In this document: piece by piece, positions 57,188 through 64,000 of the stretch
Layout of the letters: every line of letters starts with the position of its first letter
How positions within the stretch are numbered: the stretch's first letter is position 1
Assembly: GCA_921293015.1 (NCBI GenBank)
Contig: OV121082.1
Span: 48,876,971-48,940,970 of the forward strand
Length of the DNA stretch: 64,000 nucleotides
Origin: Phorcus lineatus
Lineage: Eukaryota > Mollusca > Gastropoda > Trochida > Trochidae
Direction of reading: 5' to 3'
Translations under genes and position numbers: made by a program
Notes under the pieces: generated by a model
Told to the model about the DNA's origin: nothing
Databases searched by the model: none
What the model saw: the letters and a program-made list of their open reading frames with translations, nothing else

Positions 57188-58432
57188 CCTGTCCACTTAT
57201 CTAACGGAATAGAAACGAAGAGGTACTAAGGAGAAGAAACATTAGCATAAATAATTTGAAGACTTCATGATAAATACCAAGGTAGTTTTTGTTGATGAAC
57301 ATACAATTTACATTATCATTTGAAAATGAAATTTTTAATGATTATGCAAATATAAGATTGCTAAATATTAATTCGGTCAGTCAGCTGTTACCTAAATGGC
57401 TATACCAATTATTGTCAAATTTTCCGTTTTTTTTTAAATGTTGTTTTCAATAATTACAACTAGCTGTGATGTAACGTGATGATCAAGGATTATCTGTTAT
57501 TGCATGACCTTTGGATGTCTTGACTATCTAGCTCATCTGGAATGTAAATGTCATAGTATGCTATTCTTATTCTGATCTAATAAGTAAAAATAATCCGGCA
57601 AAATACTGAAGCAATTTGATCTCAGCATTTGTTTAATTAAAAATCAATATATGCTCCAAGTATAGGTTGTGCAGACATTTAATACTATCATAATCAATGA
57701 ATCATATTCAGTGATTGGGAAAGGCAGGGGCCATGGGCCATTGGCTTACAAAATGTCCCATTAACATTTTGAAGTTTACTATTGACATTATGGGCAACGG
57801 CCCATTTTAAATTCCAAAAATTACTAAAACTCTTAAAATGGCCCATTATGGAAGGTGTCTTTCCCAATCCCTGCATATTTTATATCTGTATTGAGAAGTT
57901 GTTAAACTTTGTGTACTCATTGGCCATGACACTCAAAGGAAATATTTGATTTTTTCTTGGTTTCTAACTGTAGTCCCCGATATTGTGTGTAAAAAAACGA
58001 ATATTGTTCATTGCATAAGCAAAACAGTAATTTCAGGTCATTATGATGATGAATAAAAGATGTCAATGCTGCTGAAATTGCAAGTGAAAAACATGTAACA
58101 TAACATGTCAGAACTTATTTTTCAATTTGTCACCAGTATTGTATTTTTCATTGGTTCGTATTGACTGAGAACGATATTTGATCATTACCAATTTCAAAAC
58201 AGTCGTCTAATTTATGAAGATCATTCTGTTGGTAGCCATTAAGGTTATAATTGCTCCATTGTTTGTTTTGAAAAATATTCATTTGCTGGTGACTACGGAC
58301 GCCATACTGCCGCCATGTTTTGAACGCCAACGTGATTCACGAGAAATCTCGTTTATCCGGAAGCACCAGCTGGTCGCCAAGCGACGGTGTAATCGAGGGC
58401 AAGTAAAAGGGCTGTGGTAGAAATCAAGCAAA
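57188..58432. promoter_or_regulatory. head-to-head intergenic region between FBF1 and NME5
   Basis: This 1.25-kb spacer separates divergent ATGs of two ciliary genes. The part nearest NME5 (about 58150-58432) has a CCAAT-type ATTGG (58151), a YY1-like GCCGCCATGTTTTG (about 58310), an ACGAGAAATCTCGT palindrome (58338-58351) and an ETS-like CCGGAAG (58356-58362). The FBF1 side has possible acceptor sites (CTCCTTAG, CCGTTAG) just upstream of its ATG, so an FBF1 non-coding first exon could start nearer the NME5 side. I found no perfect RFX X-box in this spacer. Confidence 0.5.
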
Positions 58433-61400
58433 ATGACGGGCGAAAACGACGAACCTATCAAGATGGAAACTCCACACATTTATGTAGAGCGAACGTTGGC
58501 AATTATTAAGCCAGATGCTACGTTTAAAGCAGAGGAAATTGAAGATATTATTCTCAGATCAGGGTTTGCCATTCTTCAGGTGAGAAGGTGTTTTGTAAAT
58601 GTAAACATGTTCTGTTGTCAATGACGTATTATGAAAATTGTTATTTTTTGGTGGTAAAATATGATAAACCTTCCTTATAATTACCCTGTAGACAAATGTT
58701 TCTCTCCATAATTTCTCTTTGGTTTCTACCAAATGGTCAAGATTAATAATTAAATGAAAGTAATGGAAGTTACTTATGATATTCTCAAAATATTGGAGGG
58801 TATTATCAGGTGAGATTGTAGGCAAATTTTGTTCCAATAATTTGTCTTATTTGTTTGCTGAAAACCATGTAAATGATCAATCATATTTCACCCTTCATTA
58901 TTCATACTACAGTTTATAGTCATAATTTACCAGTAGACATTTCAAAAGCAAAATTAATTAGGAAGGAAATATTTCAGTCAAGTTAAATCATGAGTTTGGT
59001 CGTAATTTTACCTGTCTCTTCAAGGAGATTACTTCATACTTCAAAAGTAATATATTCCCAAGTAATTAACCGGTAAAGAAATACTCCAGTTTCTCCATGG
59101 ATAACTAGACAGTCCATGTCTTGTTGATATAAAACTGTCTTTGATTTAACAACCAGGATCTTGTATTTTTAGACCAAGAAAGTGCTTTGCTTTTTAAAGA
59201 TGTTCCTCTTTCGTCCTTTTTCACTCAAAGTTTCAAACATGACTCTTTGGTTTGATTTTCAGAAAAGAAGAGTACATCTAACACCCGAGCAAGCAAGTGA
59301 TTTTTATGCTGAACACTATGGCAAACTCTTCTTCCCCAGTCTGGTTGCATACATGAGTAGTGGACCAGTGATTGCTCTGGTTCTTGCTAGAGACAGAGCG
59401 ATCTCTTACTGGAGAGAACTTGTTGGCCCAACTAACACCATCAAAGCAAGACAGACACATCCAGATTGGTATGCTAACGTCTGTCATCATGTCTCCTAGA
59501 CTCAACTTTCTTCAAGTTTAAGTCAAATAGAAGGGTACAATAAGTGTAAAGTACATATTGGGCATTAACTTGCATATCCCGTGTTAGCAGTGTTTAGTAC
59601 AAAAGATGTAAAGAGAGTTGATAATGAATTTGCAAGGGCTTATGAAGGAATGAATTTACATTTGCATCTTGGGTTGATAGGAAGTAATTAAAATATATAC
59701 CAAATGCGTAACAAAACACAACAATTCACCAATGAAAATTAATATTAACAACAAAAATGTTCGTCAAGATCTTTTAGTATGCTACTGTCATCACTTCAGT
59801 ATTTATACAATAAAAGACACAATAGATCCCTCACCATCATGTTTCTGACACAAGATCTGGTATGTTTTTATTATCCATTTTCAGCCTCAGAGCTATCTAT
59901 GGAACTGATGACCAGAGAAATGCACTCCATGGAAGTGACAGTTTCTCTTCAGCCCAGCGAGAGATCAGATTCTTTTTCCCTGACAGTAAGCATCATATTA
60001 TAACTATGTTCTCGATGACTTTTTAATATGCACTAAATCATGTAGATTTGATATTATTTGCTATGCTTATATGTAAATCTAACAATATCTCCCTCACAAA
60101 CAATGTTGATTTTAATTTTTTTGGGCAATAATCTTTTTCATATTCCTATTTGTTGTTTTTTTAAATTATTTTTTTTGTCAAGGAACAACCTTATATGTTT
60201 TATACAAATTTTGGGTGAAAAATGCTTCTCTAAATTCTTCAGAATAAAAAAATATATAACCAAGTTCACCTCTAGCTATGATTGTTGTTAACTAGTATAT
60301 TTATTCAGTTATCTCAATATATTATGTTCTTTCAAATGTGTTTGAGCATTTTGAAAAATTATCACTTTTCAGGCATTGTTGAACCAGTTGCCATTGGTCA
60401 AGCAGCTAAAGATTATTTGTCAAAATCTGTCAATCCAACACTCCTGAAGGGGCTTACAAACCTCTGCAAACAGAAACCAAAAGATCCAGTGGTGAGTTTT
60501 AAGTAATAATAAAATATTTGAAAAAAAATTAGGTTATTTTTAAACAATTCCAGTACAAGTTACCACCATGAATATTATTAGTTGAGATAGTTAAGAAAGG
60601 TTAGGACCACCCCTGTGATAGATGTATTAGACTTGTATAAAATAGAGGTTGTTATTTTATAAATTCAGAATTTGAAATCTAAGCTAATTGCTTTCTTCTG
60701 ATTGGACTGGTCATGGTCATGTGACTGGTATTCATTCTAATAAACCCTAAACTGCAGTTTACAAACGGTGTATTTTGACGTTTAGACACAATGCAGCCTT
60801 CTGATTGGACAAAACAAGGTCATGTTAACATCTACCGTAGACTACTTTAACAATGTAGCATTGCGTAGTGATGAAACCCTCATAACATGCTGTCTTCACA
60901 AATATCTTTTTGAAAGCGTTTAGAAAAGACTAAATAGTCATAATTGAGTGGATTGACACAATTTATTTGGAAAGTATTTAAATACTTTGCATTATCTTTT
61001 CTATGAACTTTCTCTACTTTGTAATCTCTCATGAGTGAAGCAGCACCAATGTGGGAAGAGCTTAGCAAGGGCCGTTGCATAGAATTCAAAATAGTTTTTT
61101 TCCTGTAATTTGTTTTTGCATCTTATTGAAAGTTTCAATTTAATTAGAAAAATAAAACTTCCCTCATTTTCTGTTGTTTGAAAAGTTCAATTTTAACTGT
61201 ATTAGAAATGCTGTCCACAAGCTCCGTTATTTATACCAGTTTACTTTGCACTCTTCAAAACACATTATGAAATCTATTTCTTTAAATTAACATTGTGGCA
61301 AAATATGTCATATTTTTTTAATGTGCACTTAAAACTTATTTTTAGCAATGAGTTTTTCAATGTATGTTTCAATATTAACTTGAATGTGACATCATAAACC

Positions 61401-61819
61401 AATTTAAAAATTGATGTAGCAGAGTATTGCAAGGGAAGTCGCTTTTGGTTATTTTGAACAACTAAAAAGAAATAGAATGGGTAAAAAGAAATTATTTCAA
61501 TTGAAAGTCTATCATGTGAGCACTTACAACTTTTTAAAGAACATAAATATTACCCTCTTGCAAAAGATGTTATATGGAATTTTAAATGACTTTAGTAATC
61601 CAGGAGGGACGAGAATGCTGATGCTCACACTTGAGGTATTCTTTAGAAATGACACAATGTTAAAAATTAGAGTGGTCCATGGTATTTGGATTGCATACAG
61701 CCGATAAGTCACTTTATTAACAACTTTGTTTCTTCTAGATCTGGCTAGCTGATTGGTTGCTGGAGAACAACCCAAACAAGCCAAAGGTGAATCAGCCATA
61801 TGTGACAGAGCCCCAGTAG
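58433..61819 (+). CDS. NME5: NME5, nucleoside diphosphate kinase-like ciliary protein with DPY-30 motif
   Basis: NME5 is an NDK-family protein of motile cilia and sperm flagella, linked to radial spokes. Exons: 58433-58579, 59263-59468, 59885-59985, 60373-60491, 61739-61819; 654 nt, 217 residues (human 212), all in phase. The NDK domain (residues about 15-150) starts YVERTLAIIKPDA and includes YMSSGPVIALVLARDRAISYW. The active-site-type histidine is kept in RNALHGSDSF (about H133). The C-terminal DPY-30 motif follows (GQAAKDYLSKSVNPTLLKGL, then IWLADWLLENNPNKPK). Whether the protein has kinase activity cannot be read from sequence; vertebrate NME5 is generally considered inactive. A poly(A) signal AATAAA lies at 61928-61933, 109 bases after the stop. 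An in-frame possible intron-retention read-through at exon 1 hits a stop at once and is ignored. Confidence 0.97.
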
Positions 61820-64000
61820 ACTCATATTTATGCTCCACAAATAATAACAATTCTTGTCTTGTACATATCATACTCTACTGAAATTACAAACCATTGTACA
61901 GAATGTCTTCAAGGTGTTTTTACTGGTAATAAATGATATACCAAAAATGTTTTTTTATATGACTTTGGTTATTATATAATTATCTAAAGCAATAATTCTT
62001 AAATTTAGAGATGTATAAAAGATGCAATTTTTAATGTATCCCCTTTTACAATGAATCATAAGAAACAGTAGATTGACACTGATATCTATATATATATATA
62101 AAAAGACATTGTTTCAAAATAATTTTATTAACATGCATATACACAACTTTTCATTCATAATATTTATACAATAATCATGTTATAACAATGTGGACAAAGT
62201 GGTCTGATTTACGCCAACCTTTCAATTTTGAATATTCAAACATAGATGAACGTAATTTTCTTCTTTCTGGCTTTGTTACTCTTTTCTTTTACTAGACTTT
62301 TAAAAAGAATGGAACTTAGAATTTTTGTAGCTGACCAAAGTATGAAAAACCACCTTTTTGTAGCAGGTGCAATTTGGCAATAGCTCCATCTACAGCTTGT
62401 TTAAATGAAGCTTGTTCATTATAAATAGTCTAATATCTATATACACAGAGTTGATATACACTCTATATCTATTCACAGTAAGTAAAACAGATTAACACAA
62501 AAGCATATTGTCTTAAACGTAAGGCTAAAGGTTTATATTTTTATGCATATTAAGGCAATAAAACTTTTTTTGAAATTCTTTGTAGTGCTTTTTTTTACCC
62601 TTTCTTTAAAATCAAAAATTTGTTTTATGAAAATGCTAAGAATTATGCACAAATACAATTGCAGTACACTTCACTGATACTTAAAAACTGTGCTCTTAAA
62701 GTTAACAACAATGGGCCAATTACAAGAAATCTATATGATTGGAAAGACTATTCATAATCATGCCTGAGAATTCTATCTACTAAGAGGTAAGTCATCTTGT
62801 TAAACCAGTGTATTTGAATCCACAGAGCTCCTTCAAAACCCTGACATCAATCAGGCAAAATGCCTCGCATTTAGCCATGACGACACTACATAACTGACAG
62901 GACAGCAGAGTTCAAGATTGTGCTTCAAGCTCCTTGTATGACATTACTTCATTGGCAGAAAATAATTGAACACTAAAAATAGCCATGCATAACAAACTGT
63001 CCGTGGTATGAGGCATTTTGCCTGATAGAATACAGGGAAATAAAGATATATGTTGGTTGTCTGTTAAATTTTAAAGAATGTATGGTAACTGTCATTCCTC
63101 CTAAAACACCCCTGAGCATCACACCAGTAGAGATTCAGCACTGCCTCTTGTCATATTCATTGCTTACTTCATCGATTTTAATGAAAGTCAAACAATTGGC
63201 AGCTAAGAGATAATCAAGATGAACACTTGTTTGTTTTTAATATTATTTACATCTAAAGCAAGTTTATGATAACAAATATGTCATTAAAGTTAATTATGAG
63301 TGCATCTACTCCAAATATATTGTTTCTACTAAAATATTCATAACTTACTTAAGAACAATGAATGCAAATGATCTACCAATACAGGGAATATATTACATAA
63401 CATGTTGCATGTACAAGGTAACATTCTACTGAATTATTTTATTACACAGACAGAAACTAATAAACCATGGTGATTTGATTAATCTCAACATTCTCTCCAA
63501 CAGTCTTATAATTTTATGCTTTTGAAATTTGAAAAAGAGTAAGTCCATCATATATGTCCATCAGCATAAAATAACTTTACACGTCATAATTTAATTCACA
63601 ATAACATAACATATAACACATTTATCTTTTTCATACAATTCATAAACATGACATTATTTCATTAATGGTTCTAGTTTTTCACAAATGATTGTTTATAACT
63701 AAAAGGCTGTCTACCATCACGATGAACAGAACACATTGCACATGCCCTATTCACAGCACATATTCCACTTTGAACTTTGAAGCTCTTGAGTAAATCAATG
63801 GATATGACGATATATAAGTATTGACACTAACCCAATGATGTTAAGATGAATTGTTATAATCCTTTCAGGTTTTAGTTGATATATTAATTGACACTGATTT
63901 TATAAGAGCATCAAATGATTTGGACACTTGTAAAACAAATTTGTTAATGAAAGCTTTATTATAGTCATTAAAGGGGTGTACCAACAAAAACTGCACCCCT
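61820..64000. other. region downstream of NME5, no gene recognised
   Basis: The NME5 3' UTR probably ends shortly after 61933. Beyond it, a minus-strand AATAAA at 62129-62124 could mark the 3' end of a convergent gene lying past the right edge; that is speculation. The stretch contains the MITE at 62850-63026 and no exon-like open frames. Confidence 0.55.
62850..63026. mobile_element. MITE with 17-bp perfect terminal inverted repeats
   Basis: ATCAGGCAAAATGCCTC at 62850-62866 is repeated exactly in inverted form at 63010-63026, around a 143-base interior without a frame. Each end contains its own small palindrome (AGGCA...TGCCT). A diverged copy lies inverted at 37860-38080. Confidence 0.75.

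Noticed and set aside
61524-61871. 115-codon minus-strand frame over the last NME5 exon
   Set aside because: Antisense to the conserved NME5 C terminus and intron; no resemblance to a known protein.
63971-64000. AGGGGTG ... CACCCCT inverted pair at the right edge
   Set aside because: Only 7-bp arms and cut by the window end; could be the start of an element but cannot be supported here.

Overview
This is animal nuclear DNA: AT-rich, with short exons joined by GT-AG introns and five conserved metazoan genes. The repeats point to a mollusc, most likely a bivalve. They include three composite elements built like bivalve 'pearl' elements (tandem core repeats, an ACGG-type simple repeat, subterminal hairpins) and one tRNA-headed SINE. 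The species cannot be named from sequence alone. I rebuilt the gene models by hand from splice sites, reading phase and remembered family sequences. The four genes that lie wholly inside the window give CDS lengths that are exact multiples of three with every junction in phase.

Layout. (1) 210-12343, minus: first 12 coding exons (about 428 residues) of DNA-PKcs (PRKDC); the rest lies beyond the left edge. Its introns hold two pearl-like arrays, a SINE and a hAT-like MITE. (2) 14210-22197, minus: complete GCN5/PCAF lysine acetyltransferase (KAT2), 17 coding exons, 817 residues. (3) 23536-33877, plus: complete sphingosine kinase, 5 coding exons, 622 residues. Its 7.4-kb first intron contains a 2.45-kb piggyBac-like non-autonomous element filled with diverged ~190-bp tandem units. 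(4) 33878-42029: an 8-kb AT-rich stretch with no recognised gene, holding the SPHK and FBF1 3' regions, MITE-like repeats and a 250-bp duplication. (5) 42030-57187, minus: complete FBF1 (transition-fibre/distal-appendage protein), 29 coding exons, 1370 residues. One intron carries a third pearl-like array with three perfect RFX X-box palindromes. (6) 58433-61819, plus: complete NME5 (ciliary NDK-like/DPY-30 protein), 5 exons, 217 residues. (7) 61820-64000: NME5 3' end, a MITE with 17-bp perfect terminal inverted repeats, and otherwise AT-rich sequence.

Gene arrangement. KAT2 and SPHK are head to head (1.3 kb apart). FBF1 and NME5 are also head to head (1.2 kb apart), and both act in cilia, so a shared ciliary promoter is a reasonable hypothesis. 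SPHK and FBF1 converge. PRKDC lies downstream of KAT2 on the same strand. No bacterial-style operon, CRISPR array, rRNA or standalone tRNA gene was seen. The less ordinary content is in the introns: the piggyBac-like satellite carrier, the X-box-bearing array in a cilium gene, and two arrays rich in nuclear-receptor half-site motifs.
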